From positions 1 through 64,000 of the forward strand of contig NZ_FOTF01000008.1 of NCBI RefSeq assembly GCF_900114485.1: a DNA stretch of 64,000 nucleotides, in the 5' to 3' direction. Source of the stretch: Loktanella salsilacus (GTDB taxonomy: Bacteria > Pseudomonadota > Alphaproteobacteria > Rhodobacterales > Rhodobacteraceae). Below the pieces are notes generated by a model that saw only the letters and a list, made by a program, of their open reading frames with translations, was not told where the DNA came from and searched no databases. Below are positions 1 to 8,101 of this stretch, in pieces (position 1 is the stretch's first letter; each line of letters starts with the position of its first letter). A program made the translations under genes and the position numbers.

Positions 1-253
1 ACGCGTAGAAATAGCCCCGAACCGTTGAAACCGGCGGGAAGTCGTTGGGCAACATACGCCATTGGCATCCGGTCGTTGCAATGTAGAGGAGTGCGTCGAC
101 CACGTCGCGCAAACATGTCGTACGGGGCCGACCAGTTGTCTTCGGCGGCGACATCGAAGGCGCTATCAACGCCCATTCCGCATCCTTCATATCGCTTGCG
201 TATTTATCGCCTTTTCGATCATGTTGACGGCGGGTGAGTTCAGTCCAAGCCAT
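1..253 (-). CDS. IS5-family transposase, N-terminal 84 residues (partial)
   Basis: Translating the minus strand from the ATG at 253 gives an open frame to the window edge. It starts MAWTELTRRQHDRKG and continues through ASDMKDAEWALIAPSM, GRPRTTCLRDVVDALLYI and TTGCQWRMLP. This is the DUF4096-type N-terminal domain typical of IS5/IS427-group transposases. The DDE catalytic core would lie beyond the left edge. A purine-rich GGAGATCACA precedes the ATG. There is no stop or frameshift in the visible part, so the element may be intact and recently inserted. The predicted + strand frames over this stretch are shadows. Confidence 0.85.
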   Translation of the reverse strand, partial: MAWTELTRRQHDRKGDKYASDMKDAEWALIAPSMSPPKTTGRPRTTCLRDVVDALLYIATTGCQWRMLPNDFPPVSTVRGYFYA

Positions 254-330
254 TGTGATCTCCATTCAGCTTCACAACCGAACAGAATCACAAACCACTG
301 AACTCACTCAAATAGTTTTAAATCGGGCTC
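1..330 (-). mobile_element. IS5-family insertion sequence, 5' end only (runs off the left edge)
   Basis: The left 330 bases are the terminal part of an insertion sequence whose transposase reads leftwards off the window. The outer end, read on the minus strand, begins GAGCCCGATTTAAAACTA just before the interrupted oxidoreductase gene resumes. TTAG at 331-334 may be part of a short target duplication, but the other junction is outside the window so this cannot be confirmed. Family assignment rests on the transposase N-terminus. Confidence 0.8.
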
Positions 331-882
331 TTAGACAAAGACGGCTGGCGTGACAAAGACCGCCCCTTCACCATGACATCTAAGCCTGACGCAGACGTTG
401 TGGAGTTCGTTATCAAATCCTACCCGGACCACGACGGGGTGACCGAACAGATTCCCCACATGGCCCCCGGCGACAAAATCCTTGCCGAAGACCCCGCCGG
501 CGCGATTACTGACCATGGCACAGGTGTATTCCTTGCCGCCGGTGCAGGCATCACCCCCTTCATCGCGATCCTCGACAAACATGCGCGCGAAGGCGTGACC
601 GGCGATCGCCTGATCTTTGCCAACAAAACTGATCACGACATCATCTTGCGGGACAAATGGGACACGATGGACGGCGTAACGCCGACCTATGTCATCAGCG
701 GCCAAGCCGATACCGATTACATCTACGGCAAAATCGACAAGGCGATGCTGCAAGACCTTCTGAACGACCTGAACCAGACGTTCTACATCTGCGGCCCCGG
801 CGGCTTTGTTGATGCCATGCGGGACGCGCTGACTGACTTGAGCGTGTCCAAATCCCAGATGGTGATTGAAAACGGCTGGTGA
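331..882 (+). pseudogene. Flavodoxin/ferredoxin-reductase-like oxidoreductase, 5' end removed by IS insertion
   Basis: The frame is open straight from the IS junction (LDKDGWRDKDRPFTMTS...) and ends at 882. The surviving part has the end of the FAD-binding barrel (the RPFTMTS flavin motif), the NAD-binding entry GAGITPF and the C-terminal FYICGPGGF segment of small FNR-like reductases. Proteins of this family are about 220 residues; roughly 40 N-terminal residues are missing. The frame holds an ATG at 373, but that lies after the flavin-binding RPFT motif, so a product begun there should not bind FAD normally. The gene runs convergently towards preA with hairpins between them. It was probably functional before the IS entered; the 5' half should lie on the far side of the element. 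Confidence 0.8.
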
Positions 883-958
883 CGTTCGGCGAACCTGCGC
901 CAAGGCCGCCCGGCAAGACGGCATCGTCCGCCCCGCCGTCCGGGGTATAGAACGTGAA

Positions 959-988
959 AACGGCCGCGACACATCTGTCGCGGCCGTT
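959..988. terminator. Bidirectional hairpin terminator between oxidoreductase remnant and preA
   Basis: A 13-bp perfect stem (AACGGCCGCGACA / TGTCGCGGCCGTT) with a 4-nt loop (CATC) is preceded by AAAA and followed by ATT. It sits 76 bases past the oxidoreductase stop and can also serve preA from the other side. Confidence 0.7.
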
Positions 989-1022
989 ATTGCAAGATAC
1001 CAGCGCTTGCTGGAATGCACGC

Positions 1023-1053
1023 CCCAAGAGTCTTCGTTACGAAGACTCTTGGG
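1023..1053. repeat. Perfect 14-bp palindrome just downstream of preA
   Basis: CCCAAGAGTCTTCG, loop TTA, then the exact complement. It starts 10 bases past the preA stop. There is no T-run, so it may be an mRNA 3'-end stabiliser or a Rho-related structure, not a classical terminator. Confidence 0.6.
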
Positions 1054-1062
1054 CACAGCGCA

Positions 1063-2367
1063 TCATTCAGCCGCAACCGCCCCGGGGTTATTCGGGTGGG
1101 TCGTCCAGTTGGCGTATTCGGTCTGGACCGTCTTACCCGTACGCGGATCAACCGTGCCCGGCGCCATCGCTTCCATCGTGATGCAGTTCTCAACGGGGCA
1201 GACATCGACGCAAAGGTTACACGCGACGCATTCCTCGTCGATCACACTGAACGTGCGGTCGGCTGTCATGGCGATTGCCTGATGCGACGTATCCTCGCAA
1301 GCCGCATAGCAGCGACCGCAGGAAATGCAGGCATCCTGATCAATCTTGGCCTTGGCGACATAGTTCAGGTTCAGATACTGCCAATCCGTCACGTTCGGCA
1401 CAGCCTTACCCACAAAATCAGAAGTCGAAGTATAACCCTTCTCGTCCATCCACTGCGACAGGCCGGACTTCATCTCGTCCACAATCTTGAAACCATAGGT
1501 CATCACGGCGGTGCAAACCTGCACGTTTCCGCAACCCAGCGCCATAAACTCTGCCGCATCGCGCCAAGTCGTCACGCCGCCAATGCCGGAAATCGGCAAG
1601 CCGCGCGTAGCCGGATCGCGCGCGATCTCGGCCACCATGTTCATCGCAATCGGCTTGACCGCTGGCCCGCAATAGCCGCCATGCGTGCCCTTGCCGTCGA
1701 TCATCGGCTCTGGCGCCATCGAATCCAGGTTCACCGATGTGATCGAGTTAATCGTGTTGATCAAACTCACCGCATCCGCGCCGCCATTCTTGGCCGCCTG
1801 TGCGGGTTTGCGAATATCCGCGATGTTCGGCGTCAGCTTTACGATTACCGGACGGTCATAGTATTTCTTGCACCAGCGCACGACCATTTCGATATATTCG
1901 GGCACCTGCCCAACAGCGCTGCCCATGCCGCGCTCTGCCATCCCGTGCGGGCAGCCAAAGTTCAATTCGATCCCGTCGGCATTGGTCTCTTCCACGCGCG
2001 GCAGGATATCTTTCCACGCCTGTTCTTCGCAGGGCACCATGATTGACGCGATCAGCGCCCGGTCAGGATAATCCGCTTTGACGCGGGCCATTTCCTCAAG
2101 GTTCACTTCCAGCGGGCGGTCCGTGATCAACTCGATGTTGTTCAACCCCAGCAGCCGCCGGTCAGCCCCATAAATCGCGCCATAGCGCGGGCCGTTCACG
2201 TTGACGACGGGCGGCCCTTCGGCGCCCAGCGTTTTCCAGACCACACCGCCCCAGCCTGCCTCGAAGGCGCGGCGGACGTTGTATTCCTTATCCGTCGGCG
2301 GGGCAGAGGCGAGCCAGAACGGGTTCGGGCTTTTGATGCCCAGAAAGTCGGTTGTTAGGTCGGCCAT
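1063..2367 (-). CDS. preA: NAD-dependent dihydropyrimidine dehydrogenase, subunit PreA
   Basis: PreA is the catalytic subunit that, with PreT, interconverts uracil/thymine and their 5,6-dihydro forms (first step of reductive pyrimidine degradation, cytoplasmic). The 434 residues hold a DHODase-like FMN barrel (about 1-310). The active-site segment N136-F-G-C139-P-H141-G matches the Asn/Cys/His loop of mammalian DPD, with Gly in place of the Ser before the Cys. Two [4Fe-4S] ferredoxin motifs, CISCGRCYAAC and CVACNLCVDVC, follow at about 337-390. The ATG overlaps the preT stop (ATGA), so the two are translationally coupled. The hydantoinase and ureidopropionase genes that often accompany preTA are not in the window. 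Length is normal for the family. Confidence 0.95.
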   Translation of the reverse strand: MADLTTDFLGIKSPNPFWLASAPPTDKEYNVRRAFEAGWGGVVWKTLGAEGPPVVNVNGPRYGAIYGADRRLLGLNNIELITDRPLEVNLEEMARVKADYPDRALIASIMVPCEEQAWKDILPRVEETNADGIELNFGCPHGMAERGMGSAVGQVPEYIEMVVRWCKKYYDRPVIVKLTPNIADIRKPAQAAKNGGADAVSLINTINSITSVNLDSMAPEPMIDGKGTHGGYCGPAVKPIAMNMVAEIARDPATRGLPISGIGGVTTWRDAAEFMALGCGNVQVCTAVMTYGFKIVDEMKSGLSQWMDEKGYTSTSDFVGKAVPNVTDWQYLNLNYVAKAKIDQDACISCGRCYAACEDTSHQAIAMTADRTFSVIDEECVACNLCVDVCPVENCITMEAMAPGTVDPRTGKTVQTEYANWTTHPNNPGAVAAE

Positions 2368-3689
2368 CAGTTGCCCTCCATCAAAGTTGCATGGATATCC
2401 ATCGCCGCGTCGCGGCCTTCGGCCACCGCGGTCACGGTCAAATCATCGCCGCCCAGCGCACAGTCGCCGCCAGCCCAGACGCCGCTGCGCGTGGTGCGCC
2501 CAGCGCCGCTGATCTTGATCTTGCGGCCTTCAACGACCAACCCGCCATCCGTCGTCAGGGTTTGACCAATCGCCCGGAACACCTGATCGACAGCCAAGGA
2601 AACCACCTCGCCGGTGCCGCGCAGGCCCGTGCCGTCATCAGAAGTATACTCCAGATCAATCGCGCCATCGCGCACCGCATGGGGTTGCACGTGAAACATC
2701 AGTTTCACGCCGTGGCTTGCGGCCAGATCCTGCTCATACCGGCTCGCGCCCATGGCGTCGCGGCCACGGCGGTAAGCGATCGTCACATTCTCTGCGCCCA
2801 GCAGCTTGGACTGCACAGCAGCATCTACAGCGGTCATACCGCCGCCAATCACCACGACATTGCGCCCAACAGGCAGCGTTGTCAGATCGGTGCTTTGGCG
2901 CAGATCAGCGATAAAGCTGACGGCATCCGCAACCCCGGCCAGATCGTCGCCGGGGATGCCCAGCGCATTCACGCCGCCAAGTCCGGTCCCCAAAAACACC
3001 GCGTCGAATTCCTCTGCCAGCGCATCAAGGCTCAGATCCGCGCCCAGCGCTTTGCCGGTTTGCAGATCAATGCCGCCGATGCCCAGCAGCCAATCGACCT
3101 CGCGCTGCGCAAAGCCGTTGGTCGATTTATACGCCGCGATGCCGTATTCATTCAGACCGCCCGGTTTAATCCGCGCATCATACATCACAACGTCATGCCC
3201 CAGCATCGCAAGGCGGTGCGCACAGGACAGACCCGCAGGCCCGGCCCCAACAACTGCCACGCGCTTGCCCGTCAAGGCCGCCCGCACAAAGGGATGCTCT
3301 TGCCGCGCCATGACCGTATCGGTTGCGTGGCGCTGCAAGCGGCCAATCTCGACCGGCTTGCCCTCGGCGGCCTCGCGTACGCAAGCCCCCTCGCACAGGT
3401 CTTCGGTCGGGCAAACACGGGCGCACATACCGCCCAGAATGTTCGCGTCAAAAATGGTCTGTCCGGCCGCTGCCGATGTTCCGGTCGCGATCTGGCGAAT
3501 AAACAGCGGGATATCGATGCTGGTCGGACAGGCCGTGACGCAGGGCGCATCATAGCAGAAATAGCAACGATCCGCGGCGACAAGCACCTCGTGCGGATCA
3601 AGCGGGGCGTGCAAATCGGCAAAGCCGGCGGCGATACTCTCGGCGTCAAGCCGACCAGCGGCGAGTCCGGGGGCGGTGGGTGATGTCAT
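2367..3689 (-). CDS. preT: NAD(P)-dependent dihydropyrimidine dehydrogenase, subunit PreT
   Basis: PreT is the flavoprotein partner that passes electrons from NAD(P)H to PreA. The 440 residues begin with a cysteine-rich iron-sulfur region (CYFCYDAPCVTACP near 42-55, then CARVCPTEDLCEGAC near 90-105). A glutamate-synthase-like FAD domain follows (VAVVGAGPAGLSCAHRL near 145-161), then the NAD(P) domain (NVVVIGGGMTAVDAA). The start ATG at 3689 has a GAGGTAG ribosome site about 5 bases upstream. It is the first gene of a two-gene operon with preA. The fused eukaryotic enzyme has the same domains in one chain. Confidence 0.95.
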   Translation of the reverse strand: MTSPTAPGLAAGRLDAESIAAGFADLHAPLDPHEVLVAADRCYFCYDAPCVTACPTSIDIPLFIRQIATGTSAAAGQTIFDANILGGMCARVCPTEDLCEGACVREAAEGKPVEIGRLQRHATDTVMARQEHPFVRAALTGKRVAVVGAGPAGLSCAHRLAMLGHDVVMYDARIKPGGLNEYGIAAYKSTNGFAQREVDWLLGIGGIDLQTGKALGADLSLDALAEEFDAVFLGTGLGGVNALGIPGDDLAGVADAVSFIADLRQSTDLTTLPVGRNVVVIGGGMTAVDAAVQSKLLGAENVTIAYRRGRDAMGASRYEQDLAASHGVKLMFHVQPHAVRDGAIDLEYTSDDGTGLRGTGEVVSLAVDQVFRAIGQTLTTDGGLVVEGRKIKISGAGRTTRSGVWAGGDCALGGDDLTVTAVAEGRDAAMDIHATLMEGN

Positions 3690-3893
3690 GGTCTACCTCA
3701 GGGACTGTGTTACCTGCGTAGCCTTGCACATGTTCATTTTTTATCAAACGGTAAATTTTAGGCGAAATGCGAACGCCTGTTTTATAGGGGAAATCCGTCG
3801 TTTGGCCCCCTTCCCACCCTTCCCCGAGGCCTAAAAACGCGTTAGCACAGCCGCAACATCACCGCGCTTTGCGCCCGCAAAAGGTCCGCCGCC
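3690..3893. promoter_or_regulatory. Divergent promoter region preT / serB
   Basis: This 204-base AT-richer spacer separates two divergent genes. On the preT side, TTGATAAAAAATGAACATG could supply promoter elements. No operator for a named regulator could be recognised. serB has AAAGG about 10 bases before its ATG. Confidence 0.45.
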
Positions 3894-4763
3894 ATGTTCA
3901 CCGCCACCCTGATTGCAAAGCCCGGCACCCTTGATGCCACCCTGGTCGAAAACCTGCGCAACGCGTGGGGCGGGGGCGAAGCGGTCTGGCTTTCGGTCGG
4001 TGAAGCCGCCGAATTTACCTTGCCCGCCAAGCCCGACAATCAGTGGACCGTGTGGGACGATTGCCAAGCGATTGGCGTCGATCTGGTCATCCAAGCGACC
4101 GAAGGCCGCGTCAAGAAAATGCTGCTGGCCGACATGGACAGCACCATGATTCGCCAAGAATGCATTGACGAGCTGGCCGCCGAAGCCGGCGTCGGCGAAC
4201 GTGTCGCCGCCATCACCGCCAAAGCCATGAACGGAGAGTTGGATTTCGAAGGCGCGCTGATCGAACGCGTCGGCCTGCTCAAGGATCTACCCGAATCCAT
4301 CATCGCCCACGTCCTAGACACCCGGATCACCCTGATGCCCGGCGGCTATGAACTGGTCCAAACGATGAAGGCGCATGGCGGCCACGCCGCCCTCGTCTCT
4401 GGCGGTTTCACAGCCTTCACCGCCCGCATCGCCGCCGCCCTTGGCTTTGACGAAAACCGCGCCAACACGCTACTGGTGGACGCTGGTAAATTGACCGGAG
4501 ACGTCGCCCGCCCGATCCTTGGTCGCCAAGCCAAGGTGGACGCGCTCGCAGAAATCTCCACTAAGATCGGCATAACCGATGCCGAAGTCCTTGCCGTTGG
4601 CGACGGTGCGAACGATCTGGGCATGCTGGGCCGCGCAGGCACCGGAGTCGCACTGCACGCCAAGCCATCCGTGCAAAAGGAATGCGATGTGCGTATCAAC
4701 CACGGCGATCTGACCGCGCTTTTGTTCATTCAGGGCTACGCCCGCTCCGACTTCGCGTCTTAA
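3894..4763 (+). CDS. serB: Phosphoserine phosphatase SerB
   Basis: SerB hydrolyses O-phospho-L-serine to serine, the last step of serine biosynthesis. The 289-residue protein has the HAD nucleophile motif D80-M-D82-S-T, the conserved RQECIDELA segment, the second-motif serine in ALVSGGFTAF, and the metal-binding GDGANDLGML near the C-terminus. An N-terminal ACT-like region (about 1-70) is shorter than in E. coli SerB. The ATG at 3894 is preceded by AAAGG. The next gene starts one base after the stop, so the two are probably cotranscribed. Confidence 0.95.
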   Translation: MFTATLIAKPGTLDATLVENLRNAWGGGEAVWLSVGEAAEFTLPAKPDNQWTVWDDCQAIGVDLVIQATEGRVKKMLLADMDSTMIRQECIDELAAEAGVGERVAAITAKAMNGELDFEGALIERVGLLKDLPESIIAHVLDTRITLMPGGYELVQTMKAHGGHAALVSGGFTAFTARIAAALGFDENRANTLLVDAGKLTGDVARPILGRQAKVDALAEISTKIGITDAEVLAVGDGANDLGMLGRAGTGVALHAKPSVQKECDVRINHGDLTALLFIQGYARSDFAS

Positions 4764-4764
4764 T

Positions 4765-5526
4765 ATGTTCGAGGTCACAGGCGACATTGTCGCACTTCTC
4801 ATGCTCGCCGCCTTTGTCGCGGGCGTTGTCGATTCCATCGCGGGCGGCGGTGGGCTGATCACGCTGCCTGTACTGGTGCTGGCCGGTGCGCCCCCCGTCA
4901 CGGCCATCGCCACAAACAAGGTGCAGGGCGTTTTTGGCGCAGGCATGGCCGCAATCGCCTATGCGCGCGGCGGTCACGTAGACCTGCGAAAACAGATCAA
5001 GCCCGCGCTGATCGCCTTCGTCGCCGCCATCGCGGGTGCGCTGCTGACCTCTCACCTACCAACGGATGTGATCCGTCTTGGCCTGCCCGTCCTGCTGATC
5101 GGCATCGCGCTCTTCTTCGCCCTGAAACCGGGTCTTAACGACGTGGACCGCGCCCAGCGGCTTGCGCCGGGGCTGTTCGCCCTGACCATTGTACCGCTCG
5201 TCGCCTTCTACGACGGCCTGATCGGACCGGGCGCTGGCGCGTTCTATATGCTGGGGTTCGTCGCACTCGGCGGCTACGGCGTCTTGCGCGCTACGGCCCA
5301 TACCAAGCTGCTGAACTTTGCGTCCAACCTTGGCGGCATCGCCACCTATGCGCTGGTCGCGCAGCCGTGGTGGGCCGTGGGGCTGGCGATGGGTGCCGCG
5401 CAGGTCGCGGGCGCGTGGGTTGGGTCAAAGCTGGCGATGCGCGTCGGCTCGCGCCTGATCAAACCCGTGCTGGTCACAGCCGCGACCGCGCTTGCGGTGC
5501 GGCTGCTTTGGCAGATCTGGGCTTAA
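4765..5526 (+). CDS. TSUP-family (TauE/SafE) membrane permease
   Basis: This 253-residue, strongly hydrophobic protein has about seven or eight membrane segments in two repeats. Each repeat carries the family's glycine-rich signature (VDSIAGGGGLITLPVL near 23-38 and DGLIGPGAGAFYML near 152-165). TSUP proteins export or import small sulfur-containing or organic anions; the substrate here cannot be told from sequence. It begins one base after serB and ends convergently with the rhodanese gene, the two stop codons overlapping in TTAA. The rhodanese neighbour fits sulfur chemistry but is not evidence of substrate. Confidence 0.85.
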   Translation: MFEVTGDIVALLMLAAFVAGVVDSIAGGGGLITLPVLVLAGAPPVTAIATNKVQGVFGAGMAAIAYARGGHVDLRKQIKPALIAFVAAIAGALLTSHLPTDVIRLGLPVLLIGIALFFALKPGLNDVDRAQRLAPGLFALTIVPLVAFYDGLIGPGAGAFYMLGFVALGGYGVLRATAHTKLLNFASNLGGIATYALVAQPWWAVGLAMGAAQVAGAWVGSKLAMRVGSRLIKPVLVTAATALAVRLLWQIWA

Positions 5527-5897
5527 TCCTCGACTGGACCGCCCGCGTTTTTCCAATCCGGCACACCGCCGACATTGGTGACATCGGTATAACCCATGTC
5601 CTTCAAGGTCTTACCGGCCAGCGCAGCCTGACCGCCTGCACCGCAAACAAGGTAGTACTTGTTATCCGGCTTCATGAAATCCTTTTGGTGGGGCGACGCC
5701 GGATCAGCCGCAAATTCCAAAAAGCCGCGCGGCAGACGTTGCGCGCCTTTGATCGTGCCTGTTTTGGCAATATCGCTGCTGTCGCGCACGTCGATCCAAA
5801 TGCCATCATCGGCACCATGCAGCTTGATCGCTTCCTCGGTCGGGATGCGGGTCACAACAGCGTTCGCGTCGTCCAGATAATCCTTAGCAGTCTTCAT
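5523..5897 (-). CDS. Rhodanese-like domain protein
   Basis: A single rhodanese domain of 124 residues. The ATG at 5897 is chosen because AAAGGACC lies just before it; the longer frame upstream has no ribosome site. Conserved landmarks are IWIDVRDSSD (about 33-42), the substrate-loop cysteine C85 in YYLVCGAGGQ, and the C-terminal NVGGVPDWKNAGGP. The loop is C-G-A-G-G-Q, where active rhodaneses usually have Arg in the last position (CxxGxR). It may therefore transfer sulfur poorly or use another substrate. Probably cytoplasmic; no signal peptide. Confidence 0.85.
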   Translation of the reverse strand: MKTAKDYLDDANAVVTRIPTEEAIKLHGADDGIWIDVRDSSDIAKTGTIKGAQRLPRGFLEFAADPASPHQKDFMKPDNKYYLVCGAGGQAALAGKTLKDMGYTDVTNVGGVPDWKNAGGPVED

Positions 5898-5972
5898 AGC
5901 AGGTCCTTTCAAGTGACGTTCCATGACTAACCTAGTGCGCCGCGCACATAGGTTAAGCACCGTGCGAAAATA

Positions 5973-6281
5973 TTAGACCGCCTTTAGATACGCCTTTGAC
6001 ACATAGCCCGACACACCGCCCGGCCCGCCCAGCGTGACCTTGCACCAACTGGTGTTGCCTGACGGCTCGCAGCTATCGACCCAGACAGAGGTGCCATTCG
6101 GCATCCCAAGCACAATGATATATCCGGTCCCCGGACCCGCCCGCATTTTCAGCATGTCATCGTCGTCTTCGACTCCGGCCACCTGATATCGCCCCAGCCC
6201 GCCCAGTGGCGCATCCACTGCACTGCTGCTGCACGCCGTCAGACTGACCGCCACAAGAAAAGAAAAAGTTAAGCCGCGCAT
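5973..6281 (-). CDS. Small SH3-domain lipoprotein
   Basis: A 102-residue predicted lipoprotein: a hydrophobic leader ends in the lipobox LTAC (Cys17). An acidic spacer (VEDDDD) and one bacterial SH3-like domain (about 40-102; MLKMRAGPGTGYIIV, W-C-K-V-T, GYVSKAYL) follow. Such domains usually bind peptidoglycan or partner proteins in the periplasm. The gene stands alone on the minus strand, 75 bases from the rhodanese gene. The exact partner is unknown. Confidence 0.8.
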   Translation of the reverse strand: MRGLTFSFLVAVSLTACSSSAVDAPLGGLGRYQVAGVEDDDDMLKMRAGPGTGYIIVLGMPNGTSVWVDSCEPSGNTSWCKVTLGGPGGVSGYVSKAYLKAV

Positions 6282-6355
6282 CGCGTGATCCTGTTTTTAT
6301 TCGCCTCGGAGCCATCCTAGCAACCTAATCCCCAAGGCGAAACCGGGCGTTCGGC

Positions 6356-7033
6356 TTAGGGGCGGCCAGGTGCCTCTGCGATTATATCAAGGTCCGCCGA
6401 ATACTCGGCAAAGCCGGCAGTCCCTTCGACCCCGCGCGATGCGACACCTTCACCACCCCCGAGCAAGCCACGAATTGGGAACACACCATCAGATGTGCGC
6501 GTCCCCAAAAACTGACCGTCCAACGTGCCTTCGACCGCGTATGTACCGTCGGGCAGCGTGATATCACCTTGATAATCCGCATAGAAATCATTCGGCCGGT
6601 TCGTGCGGTTATCGTCAATGTCATTGCCAATCACCGACTCGCGTCCGCCAATCTGCAACACACCATCAACAGGAATCTCGCGGTAACCGCTTGAAGTAAA
6701 TCCGGTGGCACCGTGCAAGTTATCAACGCGCCCGCGCATGACGCCGCTACTGAAATTCGCCGTTGTCGTCAGATCGCCAAGGACGACGATATCGTCCGCA
6801 TCGGTCTCGAACACGGGATCAATGAACAGACTTGCTACGCCCGTGAACGTCGCACTTCCGCTCGTTGGCATGGCAGAGAATTGCGTCGCCGCGACACCGT
6901 CCAACCGCGATACAAGCCGATCCCCTGCCGCGATCTGGGCATCGAGCCCTACCGGGGCTTGCGTCATCGGGATGCCTGCACCGCCGCAAGCGGTCAAAAG
7001 CACCAGACACGGCAAAGTCACGATACGAAACAT
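6356..7033 (-). CDS. Putative outer-membrane lipoprotein, beta-barrel-like (TbpB-like?)
   Basis: Starting at the ATG at 7033 (AGAAGGAA ribosome site), the protein has 225 residues with leader MFRIVTLPCLVLLTAC and lipobox LTAC. The longer upstream frame is rejected because it crosses a terminator. The mature part is rich in Gly, Asp and Thr with alternating strand patterns. It contains repeated short motifs (YADYQGDITL, VEGTLDGQFLG, GEGVASRGVEGTAGF) reminiscent of the 8-stranded barrel of transferrin-binding-protein-B-like or Slam-dependent lipoproteins. That resemblance is an impression; I do not recognise the family. No partner receptor gene is adjacent. Confidence 0.65.
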   Translation of the reverse strand: MFRIVTLPCLVLLTACGGAGIPMTQAPVGLDAQIAAGDRLVSRLDGVAATQFSAMPTSGSATFTGVASLFIDPVFETDADDIVVLGDLTTTANFSSGVMRGRVDNLHGATGFTSSGYREIPVDGVLQIGGRESVIGNDIDDNRTNRPNDFYADYQGDITLPDGTYAVEGTLDGQFLGTRTSDGVFPIRGLLGGGEGVASRGVEGTAGFAEYSADLDIIAEAPGRP

Positions 7034-7140
7034 CACAGCAATTCCTTCTATAAAAATTTGTGAAATCATATGCGACCTAAGCGCTTTGGAATACTCTGAA
7101 TCTAGCCACAATCCGTTTCCCAAAAGCGCCCCCCGCAAGC

Positions 7141-7167
7141 AAAAAAAAACCCGGGCACAAGGCCCGG
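7141..7167 (-). terminator. Rho-independent terminator downstream of the response regulator
   Basis: Read on the minus strand, CCCGGGC-loop-GCCCGGG is followed by eight T. It lies 88 bases beyond the response-regulator stop and before the lipoprotein start. Confidence 0.85.
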
Positions 7168-7255
7168 GCAAGTCCAACAGGGAGGGTGCCACATTACCCG
7201 GTGGCGCGGGATTTCGCTGTTACAACACCATTAAACAGGTTTGGTTCCCGGCAAT

Positions 7256-7942
7256 CTATGCGACTAACCGGTAACCTCCTTGTTCCGTCACCAGCAAACG
7301 CGCGTTCGATGGATCGGGCTCAATTTTTTGGCGCAAACGATAGATGTGCGTTTCTAGCGTGTGGGTCGTGACGCCCGCATTATAGCCCCAAACCTCGTGC
7401 AACAGCACATCGCGGGCAACAACGCCGTCAGCCGCACGGTATAGGAACTTGAGGATATTGGTTTCCTTTTCCGTCAGACGGACTTTCTTTTCGTCCTCGG
7501 TCACCAGCATTTTTTGCGCCGGGCGGAACGTATACGGCCCCAGCTGGAACACCGCATCCTCTGACTGTTCATGCGTACGCAGCTGGCTACGGATCCGCGC
7601 CAGCAGCACGGGGAATTTGAACGGCTTGGACACGTAATCATTCGCGCCCGCGTCCAGACCGTAAATCGTGTCAGCGTCGCTATCCTGCGCGGTCAGCATC
7701 AGGATTGGGCATTTAACGCCCTGCTTGCGCATCAGGCGACATAATTCGCGCCCGTCGGTGTCGGGCAAGCCAACATCAAGGATCACAAGATCATAAAGCT
7801 GCTCTTTGACTTTCGTCATCGCCGAGGCACCATCATCGGCCTCGAACACATCGAAATCTTCGGTCAGCAACAACTGCTCGCCCAGCGCTTCGCGCAGGTC
7901 GTCATCGTCGTCGACTAACAAGATCTTTTTCAATTGGGCCAT
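7256..7942 (-). CDS. OmpR-family response regulator
   Basis: This 228-residue two-domain regulator has a receiver domain (1-120) with acidic pocket D11-D15, phospho-acceptor D56 in DLVILDVGLP and conserved K106 in SKPFK. A winged-helix trans_reg_C domain (about 135-228; HTLETHIYRLRQKIEP, LLVTEQGGYRLV) follows. The ATG at 7942 is supported by the upstream GGAGGG and by where the receiver fold starts. No histidine kinase is adjacent, so it is an orphan here. It does not have the MRVLLVEDD start of CtrA. Its regulon is unknown. A 159-base spacer separates it from divergent ribA. Confidence 0.9.
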   Translation of the reverse strand: MAQLKKILLVDDDDDLREALGEQLLLTEDFDVFEADDGASAMTKVKEQLYDLVILDVGLPDTDGRELCRLMRKQGVKCPILMLTAQDSDADTIYGLDAGANDYVSKPFKFPVLLARIRSQLRTHEQSEDAVFQLGPYTFRPAQKMLVTEDEKKVRLTEKETNILKFLYRAADGVVARDVLLHEVWGYNAGVTTHTLETHIYRLRQKIEPDPSNARLLVTEQGGYRLVA

Positions 7943-8101
7943 AGTACCCTCCAATTTCATACACATCAGATGTGATGGACACACGAGTTCAACAAGTTGT
8001 GCTGCAAAAGGTTCACACGGACGTGTGATTTCATTTACAATTATTACATTAAACGCCCACATGCGCTAACTCCGTCGGACAAATCGCAAAGGTTTTGACC
8101 T

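Noticed and set aside
331-1056. Minus-strand frame of 241 codons opposite the oxidoreductase remnant
   Set aside because: It is the complement of a recognisable FNR-like reductase and runs through the terminator hairpins; codon pattern fits the + strand gene.
1015-3683. Long + strand frames (343 and 443 codons) across preA and preT
   Set aside because: Antisense shadows of well-recognised iron-sulfur enzymes; no family resemblance.
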